Source: JBFGFX01 sp965232455 | Lineage (GTDB): Bacteria > Pseudomonadota > Gammaproteobacteria > Steroidobacterales > Woeseiaceae | Assembly: GCA_965232455.1 (NCBI GenBank) | Contig: OZ246981.1 | Coordinates: forward strand, 3,596,001 to 3,660,000 | DNA: 64,000 nt | Reading direction: 5' to 3' | Part shown: positions 52,456-60,788 of the stretch, one piece after another | How positions within the stretch are numbered: position 1 is the stretch's first letter | Layout: every line of letters begins with the position of its first letter | Program-made: the position numbers and the translations under genes | The notes under the pieces: generated by a model | The model's database searches: none | Told to the model about the DNA's origin: nothing | The model's input: only the letters and a program-made list of their open reading frames with translations

Positions 52456-52759
52456 GCACGGACCAGCCGGGAACGTAACTCGTAGGTACTTACGCTAGCC
52501 TAGAAATCATCGGCCTGCGTGACTGGAACCGAGCTTGCATTAGAGGACGATAAGTATCGTCACAGCAACCGCGATACGCTACAACAGGCGGACCGAAGAG
52601 GGGGTGGAGCCCCTCAACGGCCCTAACCACAGCCAGCAACTGAGGTGCTGACGATGGCTGAGCGCATGCTATCAGACGAATACACGATTGCCCCATTGTC
52701 CATTACGGGGCCTCGTGTTTTTTTGTGCCCGAGCTGGCCTCTACCCGAGGATCAGAACC
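52456..52759. other. 304 bp non-coding stretch after the nucleotidyltransferase gene
   Basis: No gene is evident. It contains a small hairpin GAGGGG-gtggag-CCCCTC near 52600 and a terminator-like structure at 52690-52724 just ahead of the next gene. Its base composition is mixed, with no repeat of the neighbouring operator. Confidence 0.45.
52690..52724 (+). terminator. Weak terminator-like hairpin before the hypothetical gene
   Basis: A 5 bp stem, GCCCC at 52690-52694 with GGGGC at 52707-52711, 12-base loop, then seven Ts at 52718-52724 after a 6-base spacer. The short stem makes it a weak candidate; it would end transcription coming from the winged-helix/NTase pair. Confidence 0.35.
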
Positions 52760-53152
52760 ATGAATACCACGAATCTAGCGACATTCCCGAGATATGCCAC
52801 GGCAGGACGACAGGTCCGGGAAGATCCGGGTGTATACAGCCCGGATCGATTGAAGGATGAGCACTCCGACGGGAAGCATGAACTTCCTGCCGCAGCGGCG
52901 GATCATGCAGCACACCTTTCCACTGCACAGCGAATCGTTGGCGAGGCGCTGAACCTGTCCGGGCTCGTGTTGGCGTCGCTTCACGATGAGTGTGATAAGC
53001 GCGCCATGCAAATCGGAGCGGCCCTGAAGATCATCGAGAAGAAACTGGAAAAGGCCTGCGACCAGCTTGATCGGCACGAAGTGCAATACGCAAACCTGAT
53101 TCCCGCGTATGTCGATCTCAGGAAGCAATCGGGTGGAGAGGAATCAAGCTGA
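52760..53152 (+). CDS. Hypothetical protein
   Basis: A 130-residue product from ATG 52760. The N-terminal third is disordered-looking (RQVREDPGVYSPDRLKDEHS) and the C-terminal part is one or two amphipathic helices (LNLSGLVLASLHDECDKRAM, QIGAALKIIEKKLEKACDQL). No signal peptide or membrane helix. Resemblance to the small DUF6124-type proteins common in Pseudomonas accessory regions is only in layout. A longer reading to 52688 is possible. I do not recognise a function. Confidence 0.5.
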   Translation: MNTTNLATFPRYATAGRQVREDPGVYSPDRLKDEHSDGKHELPAAAADHAAHLSTAQRIVGEALNLSGLVLASLHDECDKRAMQIGAALKIIEKKLEKACDQLDRHEVQYANLIPAYVDLRKQSGGEESS

Positions 53153-53196
53153 TGCTCCGGACTCGGTCCGTCCCGTCCCAAAATAGAGACCTTTCT

Positions 53197-53233
53197 GGCT
53201 CGCCCAGCGTCCTCAGTAGACGCGGGGCGAGCC
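53197..53233. repeat. Long imperfect palindrome
   Basis: GGCTCGCCC (53197-53205) pairs with GGGCGAGCC (53225-53233); inside, after one A-G mismatch, GCGTC (53207-53211) pairs with GACGC (53219-53223) around a 7-base loop. That is 14 pairs with one mismatch, typical of REP-like elements or a terminator missing its T tract. Confidence 0.6.
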
Positions 53234-53468
53234 GGTTGACAAATTGGCTGGAGAACCAGATCTGGGGCGTTTTCGGTCGACATTCGTCTGTTAGGGAGAC
53301 AACCAGGCACTTATCCGGCAGCAGTCTGTTCTCGCCAAGAAAAGCCGCCAGCGGAGGCCTTGTAGTTGCCAAACTATGTCCAAAACGAACGGTAGGCAAT
53401 TCGCTCGCGACAAGAATATGACTGTTAACGACGCGCGCATGATGTTTTAAGCTAAAAGCTGATACCTT

Positions 53469-53486
53469 CTCCTTTCAGAAAAGGAG
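53469..53486 (+). promoter_or_regulatory. Hairpin covering the ribosome-binding site of the deaminase gene
   Basis: CTCCTTT at 53469-53475 pairs with AAAGGAG at 53480-53486 around a CAGA loop. The 3' arm is the Shine-Dalgarno AAGGAG, nine bases before the ATG at 53496. When folded it would hide the site, so translation of the deaminase may be regulated or limited by this structure. Confidence 0.45.
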
Positions 53487-53495
53487 TCGGAGAAA

Positions 53496-54521
53496 ATGAC
53501 AGTGAGCGGTAAGGTCGAGGCGTTGATTCGAGGTCTGCCCAAAGCGGAACTGCATGTCCATCTGGAAGGTACGCTGGAGCCGGAACTGATGTTTGATCTT
53601 GCCAGGCGTAACCACATCGACTTGCCGTTTCGTTCGATAGAGGCCGCGCGGGAAGCGTACCGGTTCAACAACCTGCAGGAGTTTCTCGATCTCTACTACC
53701 GGGGCATGGCGGTACTGCGGACCGAGGAAGACTTTTTTGATTTGACCTACGCGTATCTCAAACGCGCGCACGACGACGGCGTTCGCCACGTCGAAATGTT
53801 TTTCGACCCTCAGGGACACACTGAGCGCGATGTATCGTTTGGCGAAGTGATTCGGGGAATCACACGGGCGCGAGTGATGGCGGAGTCCCGCCTGTCGATG
53901 TCCACCAAGCTCATCATGTGTTTTTTACGGCACCTGCCGGAATCGGACGCCTTTGCTACCTACAGCGAAGCGGAACCGTGGCTCGAGGAGATTGTCGGCA
54001 TTGGCCTCGACTCCTCCGAGCTCGGGCATCCACCGTCGAAGTTTGCGCGCGTGTTCCAGCTTGCCAGACAGGACGGCCTCAGGACCGTAGCGCACGCCGG
54101 CGAGGAAGGGCCTCCTGAATACGTCCGCGAAGCTGTTGAAATACTGGGCGTGGACAGAATCGACCACGGCAATCGGGCGCTCGAAGATCCCGACCTGGTG
54201 CGACGGCTGGTCGACGACGCCACGACGCTGACCGTCTGCCCGCTGTCGAACTTACGACTCTGCGTCGTCGACGACATGCGGTCCCATCCGGTTCGCAAGA
54301 TGCTGGAGCTGGATCTCAAGGTGACGATCAACTCGGACGATCCGGCGTATTTCGGCGGCTACGTGAACGATAATTTCATGGCCGTTCATGATGCACTGTC
54401 GCTGACGCCCGAGGAATGCATGGTGCTGGCGAGAAACAGTTTCGAGGGCGCATTTCTCGATGCCGACTCGCGGGCCGCATACCTCGACGAGATACGCCAA
54501 TACGCCGAGCAACAGGCTTGA
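53496..54521 (+). CDS. Adenosine/adenine deaminase family protein
   Basis: A 341-residue zinc hydrolase. The metal-binding ELHVHLEGT lies at about 18-26 (His20, His22), RTVAHAGEEGPPEYVREAV gives the third histidine and the catalytic Glu, RIDHGNRAL the next histidine, and TINSDDPAYFGGY the catalytic aspartates. CPLSNLRLCVV and the SDDPAYFGGY version are characteristic of the adenine deaminase (AAH1-like) branch rather than adenosine deaminase, so the substrate is more likely adenine, giving hypoxanthine and ammonia. Length and all catalytic residues are complete. A remnant of a nucleoside transporter gene follows, in keeping with a purine-salvage unit. Confidence 0.88.
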   Translation: MTVSGKVEALIRGLPKAELHVHLEGTLEPELMFDLARRNHIDLPFRSIEAAREAYRFNNLQEFLDLYYRGMAVLRTEEDFFDLTYAYLKRAHDDGVRHVEMFFDPQGHTERDVSFGEVIRGITRARVMAESRLSMSTKLIMCFLRHLPESDAFATYSEAEPWLEEIVGIGLDSSELGHPPSKFARVFQLARQDGLRTVAHAGEEGPPEYVREAVEILGVDRIDHGNRALEDPDLVRRLVDDATTLTVCPLSNLRLCVVDDMRSHPVRKMLELDLKVTINSDDPAYFGGYVNDNFMAVHDALSLTPEECMVLARNSFEGAFLDADSRAAYLDEIRQYAEQQA

Positions 54522-54578
54522 TCCGCCTCCGATGACGCGCGCAGCGCGCAACGTCGACACGATGACCGGTGAAGTGGG

Positions 54579-54670
54579 ATGCCAGTGCTGCCTGTAATCC
54601 AGGCTTTGCTGGGAATCGTGGTCTTTGTGGCAACTGCCTGGTCCTTTTCCGAGGCAAGACGACTATTTCC
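54579..54670 (+). pseudogene. N-terminal remnant of a concentrative nucleoside transporter gene (NupC-like)
   Basis: A reading frame from ATG 54579 encodes LPVIQALLGIVVFVATAW and SEARRLFPLR, the typical start of CNT/NupC transporters (VQALxG, a hydrophobic helix, SENRxxFPWR). After about 30 residues the similarity ends and the frame runs into the next gene's leader and N-terminus. The rest of the transporter (some 400 residues) is absent, so the gene was truncated. It begins 57 bp after the deaminase gene. Confidence 0.5.
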
Positions 54671-54755
54671 TTTACGTCAAGATCTGGGCAGATTTGGCTG
54701 GCGCGGCACTTTCCTTCAGTATGCCGGGTGTCACCACAGATTCAGGAGTGTCTTC

Positions 54756-56093
54756 ATGCGTAAGCTCGCCGTTCTCACCTGCCTGCTGTTACCCACCCAG
54801 GCGACGTTAGCCCAGGATCAGGGGCGCGAAGTTGCCGGCCCTCGGGCCGTGCTGGAATACAGGGATCGCCCTCCTGTAGAGAATCGGCACCTCGAAGAGC
54901 GTCTCGACACGCTACTGCCAGCCCTGATGGAGGAGACCAATCTCGACATGTGGCTCGTACTCAATCGCGAGTACGCAGAGGACCCCATCTACTTCTCTCT
55001 GGTGCCGCAGCCGACGTTCGCAGCGCGCCGCACGACGATGCTCGTGTTTCATCGCACCAACGACGGTGTGGATCGCTTGACGGTCAACCGCTATCCGCTG
55101 GGCGATCCGTACGAGTCCGCCTGGGAGGGAGGCGATCTCGATGCGCAATGGCAGGCGCTGGGCGAGCTCATCGTCTCCCGCAACCCGGCACGCATCGGCA
55201 TCAACGTGTCTCGCGACTGGCCGGTCGCCGACGGACTCACCCACGCGCTGCATCAACGCTTGCTCGAGGTGCTGCCTGAAGACTATGCAGATCGTCTGGT
55301 GCCGGCGGAGGACCTCGTCGTACGGTGGGCAGAGACGCGCACACAAAATGAGATGGAAACGTATGCGCACACGGTGAGCCTCGCACGCAGCGTCATCGCC
55401 GAGGCGTTTTCCAGTCGCGTCATCACCCCCGGCGTGACGACGACCGATGACGTCGCCTGGTACATAAGGCAACGCTTCGTGGAACTCGACCTGCCAGCCT
55501 GGTTCATGCCCTATGTCAACGCGCAACGTCCTGGACAGACCTGTGACAGCGACACCGCGTTCTGCGGCGAGAGCGGAATCATCCAGGCCGGCGACGTCAT
55601 TCACACCGACGTGGGTATCTGCTACCTGCGCTTGTGCACCGACACGCAGGAGATGGGCTATGTGCCAAAACTCGGTGAAACTGACATTCCGCAAGGCCTC
55701 GCCGACGCACTCGAGGTCGGCAACCGCTGGCAGGACCTGTTGACCGACGAGTTCGTCACTGGCCGTACGGGCAACGAGATCACGGCAGCGACGCGCACCG
55801 AGTGCGCCAGGAAGAAGATCGAATGCAGCGTGTATTCACACCCGATCGGTTTCTTCGGGCATGCACCTGGCCCGACGATCGGCATGTGGGACAACCAAGA
55901 CGGTACGCCGGTGCGCGGCGATTGGCCGTTGCATGCGAACACGTGCTACGCGATTGAGGGCAATATCAAATCACCGGTGCCCGAATGGGACGGCCAGCGG
56001 GTGCAGATCAAACTCGAGCAAAGCGCCTGTTTCGACGGTGAGACCGTGCATTATCTTGCCGGTCGGCAGACCAACTGGCATATCGTGCGCTAG
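54756..56093 (+). CDS. Exported M24-family aminopeptidase (Xaa-Pro peptidase-like)
   Basis: A 445-residue protein from ATG 54756, preceded by CAGGAG; the open frame extends to 54579 through the transporter remnant. Signal peptide MRKLAVLTCLLLPTQATLAQ. N-terminal creatinase-like domain to about 190, then the pita-bread catalytic domain with all five metal ligands: DVGICYLRLCTDTQ (two Asp), SHPIGFFGHAPGP (His), CYAIEGNI (Glu) and VQIKLEQSACF (Glu). It should remove N-terminal residues from peptides, possibly before proline, in the periplasm. It has apparently replaced, or been joined to, the deleted transporter gene downstream of the deaminase. Confidence 0.88.
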   Translation: MRKLAVLTCLLLPTQATLAQDQGREVAGPRAVLEYRDRPPVENRHLEERLDTLLPALMEETNLDMWLVLNREYAEDPIYFSLVPQPTFAARRTTMLVFHRTNDGVDRLTVNRYPLGDPYESAWEGGDLDAQWQALGELIVSRNPARIGINVSRDWPVADGLTHALHQRLLEVLPEDYADRLVPAEDLVVRWAETRTQNEMETYAHTVSLARSVIAEAFSSRVITPGVTTTDDVAWYIRQRFVELDLPAWFMPYVNAQRPGQTCDSDTAFCGESGIIQAGDVIHTDVGICYLRLCTDTQEMGYVPKLGETDIPQGLADALEVGNRWQDLLTDEFVTGRTGNEITAATRTECARKKIECSVYSHPIGFFGHAPGPTIGMWDNQDGTPVRGDWPLHANTCYAIEGNIKSPVPEWDGQRVQIKLEQSACFDGETVHYLAGRQTNWHIVR

Positions 56094-56296
56094 CCGCCGT
56101 CCGGATCGACGACGGCGACCCTCGAATCGTGCGATCATAGGCGCCCGCTGGCGCCGATCACGAACCCGATTCCGGTGACAGCGGCGTCTTTCAGAGTATG
56201 CTCGAATACGCCTCGATCACTTTGACGCCGGCGCCATCGGCGCATCAACCGTATATAGCGCAAACGCACCAAACCTACCCAGGCAGGAAACGCACG

Positions 56297-57304
56297 ATGC
56301 CCCGCTACGACAACATCCTCGACTGCATCGGCCACACACCGCTGCTGCGGCTGAACAAACTGTCCGAGCAAACCGGCTGCGAGATCCTGGGCAAGGCCGA
56401 GTTCCTCAACCCGGGCGGCTCGGTCAAAGACCGGGCGGCGCTTGGGCTGATCCGCGCCGGCATCGACGGCGGACAACTTCGCCCGGGCGGCACGATCGTC
56501 GAAGGCACCGCCGGCAATACGGGCATCGGCCTGGCGATGGTCGGCAGCGCGCTCGGTTATCGCACGGTCATCGTCATGCCGGACAATCAGAGCCGCGAAA
56601 AGATCACGACCCTGAGGGCCTACGGCGCCGACGTACGGCTCATCCCGGCCGTGCCCTACAAAGACCCGAATCATTTTGTGCATACCTCGCGGCGGCTCGC
56701 CGAGGAACTGGACGAGTCGGAGGAAAACGGCGCGTTCTGGGCCAACCAGTTCGACAACCTCGCCAACCGGGACTTTCACGAACGGACCACGGGACCGGAA
56801 ATCTGGGCGCAGACCGACGGCCAGGTGGACGGATTCGTCTGCGCCGTCGGCACGGGCGGCACGCTCGCCGGCGTGTCGAGAGCACTGAAGGAACGCAATC
56901 CCGGCGTCACGATTGCGCTCTCCGACCCCGGCGGCTCCGGCCTGCACAACTACTTTGCCAACGGAGCGATAAAGATCGAGGGCAGCTCGATCACCGAGGG
57001 CATCGGCAACAGCCGCGTCACGGCAAACCTCGAGGATTCGCCGATCGACCTGAGCTGGCAGATCGACGACGGCGACGCCATCCCGCTGGTCTTCGACCTG
57101 ATCCGCGACGAGGGACTGGTACTCGGCGGCTCCAGCGGCATCAACCTCATCGGCGCCGTCAAACTCGCACAGGAGCTCGGGCCGGGACACACGATCGTGT
57201 CGGTCCTCTGCGACTACGCGTTCCGCTACCAGGAGCGGCTGTTCAACCGGGAGTTTCTCGCCTCCAAGGGGTTGGAACTGCCGGCCTGGTTTGCCACCGA
57301 CTGA
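56297..57304 (+). CDS. cysK: Cysteine synthase (O-acetylserine sulfhydrylase)
   Basis: A 335-residue PLP enzyme from ATG 56297 (open to 56198). YDNILDCIGHTPLLRLN at the start, the Schiff-base lysine in NPGGSVKDRAALG (about residue 42), the substrate loop VEGTAGNTGIGLAM, the phosphate-binding GTGGTLAG and the C-terminal LVLGGSSGINLIGA. It makes cysteine from O-acetylserine and sulfide. Loops are longer than in E. coli CysK (LRAYGADVRLIPAVPYKDPN; HTSRRLAEEL), which is common in the CysK2/CBS-like subgroup, so a different acceptor is possible. Confidence 0.9.
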   Translation: MPRYDNILDCIGHTPLLRLNKLSEQTGCEILGKAEFLNPGGSVKDRAALGLIRAGIDGGQLRPGGTIVEGTAGNTGIGLAMVGSALGYRTVIVMPDNQSREKITTLRAYGADVRLIPAVPYKDPNHFVHTSRRLAEELDESEENGAFWANQFDNLANRDFHERTTGPEIWAQTDGQVDGFVCAVGTGGTLAGVSRALKERNPGVTIALSDPGGSGLHNYFANGAIKIEGSSITEGIGNSRVTANLEDSPIDLSWQIDDGDAIPLVFDLIRDEGLVLGGSSGINLIGAVKLAQELGPGHTIVSVLCDYAFRYQERLFNREFLASKGLELPAWFATD

Positions 57305-57372
57305 GCGGCGACCAATACCTCTGCGTTCGCCGGCCGCGATGCCCCGACGTTCACCAACTTGGAGAGTGGGAG

Positions 57373-57957
57373 ATGACGTTCATGAATTCTGGTTTGCCCC
57401 GTGCGCTGATTGCCGCGGGTGTGTGTTTCGTTCTCTTTCAGGGCAACGCCGCGGCGCAGTCCGACTATCCGTTCGTTCCTCCCGACTTCGAGGTTCCCGA
57501 GCGGCTCGAAACGGACAGCTACCGGCTCCGGATGCTGACGACGTCGGACGTGGTAAAGGACTACGACGCGGTGATGAGCAGCGCGGCTCACATCAACGAA
57601 CTCTGGGACGGCGTGTCGTGGCCGGAGGGGCTGACGATCGAACAGAACCTGATCGATCTCGGCTGGCACCAGAAGGAGTTTCAGCGGCGACGCTCGTTCG
57701 CGTTTACCGTGACGGACCTGGACGACGAACGCGTCCTCGGCTGTGTCTACATCTACCCGACGCGGAAGCGTGGTTACGACGCCGTCGTCTATTTGTGGAC
57801 GCGCCCGTCGGATCAAACCGATCTCGTCACGCCGGAAGCGCTGCGCGAGACGGTACGGGCCTGGCTCGAAGATGACTGGCCGTTCGAGTCGCCGGTGTTT
57901 CCCGGAACCGACGTCGAGTGGGACGCCTGGGACGCTGTGGAAGAGGTCAAACGCTGA
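57373..57957 (+). CDS. Exported GNAT-like protein lacking the CoA loop
   Basis: A 194-residue protein with a signal peptide (PRALIAAGVCFVLFQGNAAAQS). The remainder has GNAT-like text: LETDSYRLRMLTTSDVVKDY, WPEGLTIEQNLIDLGWHQKE, FAFTVTDLDDERVLGCVYIY, GYDAVVYLWTRPSD. The usual Q/R-x-x-G-x-G/A acetyl-CoA loop is missing after the central strand. GNATs act in the cytoplasm where acetyl-CoA is available, so an exported, loop-less version is unlikely to be an acetyltransferase and may be a binding protein. It follows cysK by 68 bp on the same strand. Confidence 0.65.
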   Translation: MTFMNSGLPRALIAAGVCFVLFQGNAAAQSDYPFVPPDFEVPERLETDSYRLRMLTTSDVVKDYDAVMSSAAHINELWDGVSWPEGLTIEQNLIDLGWHQKEFQRRRSFAFTVTDLDDERVLGCVYIYPTRKRGYDAVVYLWTRPSDQTDLVTPEALRETVRAWLEDDWPFESPVFPGTDVEWDAWDAVEEVKR

Positions 57958-58016
57958 ACCGGCTGCTTGACGCTCGGCAACAACCTGCCGCTTGGACAAG
58001 CGGACGGTCCGTCCCG

Positions 58017-59351
58017 TCAGCGGACAATCTCTCCGCCTTTGATGACGTGTTTGACACGGCGAAGATCGGGCAGAAACTCCAGGGGATTGCCGTCAACGAC
58101 GATGACGTCCGCAAACTTCCCGACTTCGAGCGTGCCGAGGACGTCCTGCTGCTGCATGACGATAGAGTTCGTCCGCGTGGCGGCGACGATCACGTCCATG
58201 TTGGACAGGCCGGTTTCCCGCTGCGTAAGCACCATCTCCTTCCACATCGCGTCGTGATGCGGATTCGCGCGGGTGCCCGAATCGGTGGAAATCGCAAAAA
58301 TTGCGCCCGCGGCCGCGAGCTGGCGCAGCTTGGCCTCGCGGCCCGCCTTGTCCGCCAGCGCCTTGTCGTAGAGCGGATGCTTGGACAAATCGGTTTCCCG
58401 GTAGGATCGCCGCACTTCCTCATAGAGGTCGGCGGGTAGGTCGCGTTTCCAGCGCGGATCGTCGGTGAGTTCGGGGTTTTCGATGATTTGACGCAAGCCG
58501 TCGCGCGCGATGATCGTCGGCGCCATGACCACGTTTTGATCGACGATCATGCGCACGATGTCCTCGTCGTAGGCGGTGTCCGCATATTCACCGATGTGCT
58601 CGATCGAGTCGTACTCGCCGATGCCGGCTTTCAGCGCCGTGCGTATGCCCTCCGCCGAATAGATATGTGACGCGACGCGCAGCCCCAGTTTGTGACTTTC
58701 GTCGTAGATGGCGGCCAGCTCTTCCTGTGATAGCGCTTCGTCCTGGGTCTTGATGACGTCGACGCCCATCTCCGCCAGTTTCCGGACTTTCCGGCGGGCG
58801 TCCTCCGGGTCTTCTATGACCCAGGCATCAACGTAATCGTCCGATACGAACGCAGTCAGGCTCTTGCGCAGGAACGGGCCGGCAATGAACGTGCGAGGTC
58901 CCGGTATGGCCCCCGAATTCACCTGCTCCCGCAGCCAGAAAATGTTGTCGACGTCCGCGCCGAGGTCCCGCACGGTCGTCACGCCGGCGTTCAGCATGGC
59001 TTTCGCGGAAGCCGGCATGATGTCGGTGCGCATGCGGTTCTCGTAAGTACCGAACCATTTGTCGTAGTTGCTGTGCCCAAGAATGTCGAAATGCACGTGA
59101 ATGTCGATCAGGCCGGGCATGACGGTCATGCCGTTGGTGTCGATAACCGTGGCGCCGTCGGGGACGACGACGTCCGCCTCCGAGCCAACGGCAAGGATTT
59201 TTTCGCCCTCCAGGACCAGGACCCCGTCGTGTATGGGCACGCCGCCGTTGCCATCCACGATCTGACCGCCGATGAGAGCGATCGGCTCCGCGATCGCTGC
59301 CGTCGCCGACGAAAAAAGCAGCGCTGCGATTATTGGAATCGATTTTGGCAT
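58017..59351 (-). CDS. Exported amidohydrolase of the imidazolonepropionase-like group
   Basis: A 444-residue TIM-barrel hydrolase with signal peptide (LLFSSATAAIAEP) and an ATG behind AGGAG. MPGLIDIHVHFDI gives the H-x-H ligands, VIKTQDEALS the lysine position, RVASHIYSAEGI and DSIEHIGEYAD the histidines, and FAISTDSGTRANPHH the catalytic aspartate; the C-terminal beta-barrel closes with TLEVGKFADVIVVDGNPLE. Such exported members are annotated as amidohydrolase or dipeptidase/prolidase-like. It fits the window's pattern of periplasmic amide-cleaving enzymes. Confidence 0.9.
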   Translation of the reverse strand: MPKSIPIIAALLFSSATAAIAEPIALIGGQIVDGNGGVPIHDGVLVLEGEKILAVGSEADVVVPDGATVIDTNGMTVMPGLIDIHVHFDILGHSNYDKWFGTYENRMRTDIMPASAKAMLNAGVTTVRDLGADVDNIFWLREQVNSGAIPGPRTFIAGPFLRKSLTAFVSDDYVDAWVIEDPEDARRKVRKLAEMGVDVIKTQDEALSQEELAAIYDESHKLGLRVASHIYSAEGIRTALKAGIGEYDSIEHIGEYADTAYDEDIVRMIVDQNVVMAPTIIARDGLRQIIENPELTDDPRWKRDLPADLYEEVRRSYRETDLSKHPLYDKALADKAGREAKLRQLAAAGAIFAISTDSGTRANPHHDAMWKEMVLTQRETGLSNMDVIVAATRTNSIVMQQQDVLGTLEVGKFADVIVVDGNPLEFLPDLRRVKHVIKGGEIVR

Positions 59352-59472
59352 GGCTTAGCTCCTGGGGTTCGGCGAACAGTTTACTCAATTATTCGCCTTG
59401 ATACCGGAGCAGCGGAATGCCCGCTATCGCGGGCCGGGGAAGTCCGTGGGTCACGGTGCAAGTAAGGAAAAA

Positions 59473-59495
59473 TTGCTATGTTTTTAGTAGCAATA
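59473..59495 (+). promoter_or_regulatory. Inverted repeat upstream of the HxlR gene
   Basis: ATTGCTA at 59473-59479 and TAGCAAT at 59489-59495 are exact inverted repeats separated by nine bases, in AT-rich DNA in the 186 bp between the divergent amidohydrolase and HxlR genes. HxlR-type dimers bind such two-half-site operators, so it is a candidate self-operator. Confidence 0.5.
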
Positions 59496-59537
59496 TCGCT
59501 ATCATAACCGTAGCATCCAATCAGAGTTTCCGATGAA

Positions 59538-59873
59538 ATGAAAATACCCGTACCCGGCCAACCCGTCCGCGGTTCCCGCTCCGGCGCGCCCATCATGGCG
59601 ATCTTCGACCTGCTCGGCCGCCGCTGGGCCATGGGCGTCGTCTGGACGCTCAGCGGCGGTCCGCTCACGTTTCGCGAACTGCAGCGCCGTTGCGAGACCA
59701 TTTCGCCGGCGGTCCTGAATGCGCGCCTCAAGGAGCTGCGCGCGGCGGAAATCGTAGAGACCTCGGACGACGGCTACCGACTGACCCCGAGCGGCCGGAG
59801 CCTCTACAAACTGCTCGTCCCGCTGGGACGCTGGTCCAAGTCCTGGGCGCGGCGAATGAGGAGCGAAGACTGA
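59538..59873 (+). CDS. HxlR-family transcriptional regulator
   Basis: A 111-residue winged-helix protein: IMAIFDLLGRRWAMGVVWTL (the HxlR helix-turn-helix lead), LTFRELQRRCETISPAVLNA, RLKELRAAEIVETSDDGYRL, TPSGRSLYKLLVPLGRWSKS. Its last base is shared with the start of the lactonase gene (TGATG), so the two are coupled. It likely controls this pair, and perhaps the divergent amidohydrolase. Confidence 0.9.
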   Translation: MKIPVPGQPVRGSRSGAPIMAIFDLLGRRWAMGVVWTLSGGPLTFRELQRRCETISPAVLNARLKELRAAEIVETSDDGYRLTPSGRSLYKLLVPLGRWSKSWARRMRSED

Positions 59874-60784
59874 TGGCCGAACAGGATTTTGACGTGCTCG
59901 AAGAACGCTTCCGATTCTGCGTCAGCACCAGCGCCCGCGTCGAGCGCCTGTTCGAGGGCACGATCTGGGCGGAGGGCCCGGCGTATTTTCCCGCTCACCG
60001 GTCGCTGATCTGGAGCGACATCCCGAACGACCGGCTGCTGCGCTGGGACGAAACGTCGGGCGCCACAACGGTGTTCCGCGAGCCGTCCGGCTTCACGAAC
60101 GGCAACACCGTGGATCGTCAGGGGCGCCTCGTGAGCTGCCAGCAGGGCGAACGGCGCGTGGTGCGGACGGAACACGACGGACAGATTTCGGTATTGGCGG
60201 ACCGCTTCGAGGGTAAACGCTTCAACAGCCCCAACGACGTGGTGGTGAAGTCCGACGACAGCATCTGGTTCACGGATCCACAGTACGGCATCGACTCGGA
60301 TTTCGAGGGCCACAAGGCCGACAGCGAAATCGGCGCCGATCACGTCTATCGTTTGGATCCGCGTACCGGAGAGTGCCGGATTGTCGCCGACGATTTCAGC
60401 AGACCCAACGGCCTGGCGTTTTCGCCGGACGAACGCAGCCTCTACATTGTCGATTCCGGCGGCATCCGCTTTCCGGAAAACCCGCGGCACATCCGTGTTT
60501 TCGACGTGGACGGCGACGTGCTAAGCGGCGGAGACGTTTTCGCCGAATGCACCTGCGGCAAGTTCGACGGATTTCGGATCGACGAGGACGGGCGCCTGTG
60601 GGCCGCCGCCGGCGACGGCGTACACTGTTACGAACCGGACGGAACCCTGATCGGCAAAGTGATCGTGCCGGAGGGCGTATCCAACGTCGTGTTCGGAGGC
60701 CCGCGGCACAACCGCCTGTTCATTACTGCAACGACGTCGCTCTACACGGTCTTGCTTTCCGCAACCGGCGCCCGCACGTTTTGA
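59873..60784 (+). CDS. SMP-30/gluconolactonase-like protein
   Basis: A 303-residue cytoplasmic beta-propeller from ATG 59873, coupled to the HxlR gene; the open frame to 59690 only shadows that gene. Lactonase features are GTIWAEGPAYFPAHRSLIWS (with the calcium-ligand Glu in AEGP), SGFTNGNTVDRQGRLVSCQQ, NSPNDVVVKSDDSIWFTDP (Asn and Asp ligands) and PNGLAFSPDERSLYIVDSG. The metal-binding residues appear intact, so hydrolysis of sugar lactones is plausible. It ends 4 bp before the convergent symporter stop. Confidence 0.9.
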   Translation: MAEQDFDVLEERFRFCVSTSARVERLFEGTIWAEGPAYFPAHRSLIWSDIPNDRLLRWDETSGATTVFREPSGFTNGNTVDRQGRLVSCQQGERRVVRTEHDGQISVLADRFEGKRFNSPNDVVVKSDDSIWFTDPQYGIDSDFEGHKADSEIGADHVYRLDPRTGECRIVADDFSRPNGLAFSPDERSLYIVDSGGIRFPENPRHIRVFDVDGDVLSGGDVFAECTCGKFDGFRIDEDGRLWAAAGDGVHCYEPDGTLIGKVIVPEGVSNVVFGGPRHNRLFITATTSLYTVLLSATGARTF

Positions 60785-60788
60785 CCGC

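Larger units (their letters stand above)
53153..53495. other. 343 bp intergenic region before the adenosine/adenine deaminase gene
   Basis: No credible gene. Near its left end lies a long imperfect palindrome (53197-53233) and at its right end a hairpin that covers the ribosome site of the deaminase gene (53469-53486). A TTGACA at 53236-53241 directly after the palindrome could be a -35 box, but no good -10 follows at the right distance. Confidence 0.5.

Noticed and set aside
52490..52700. Integron attC site or small RNA in the stretch after the nucleotidyltransferase gene
   Set aside because: There are hairpins but no attC core pair, no integrase and no repeated cassettes.
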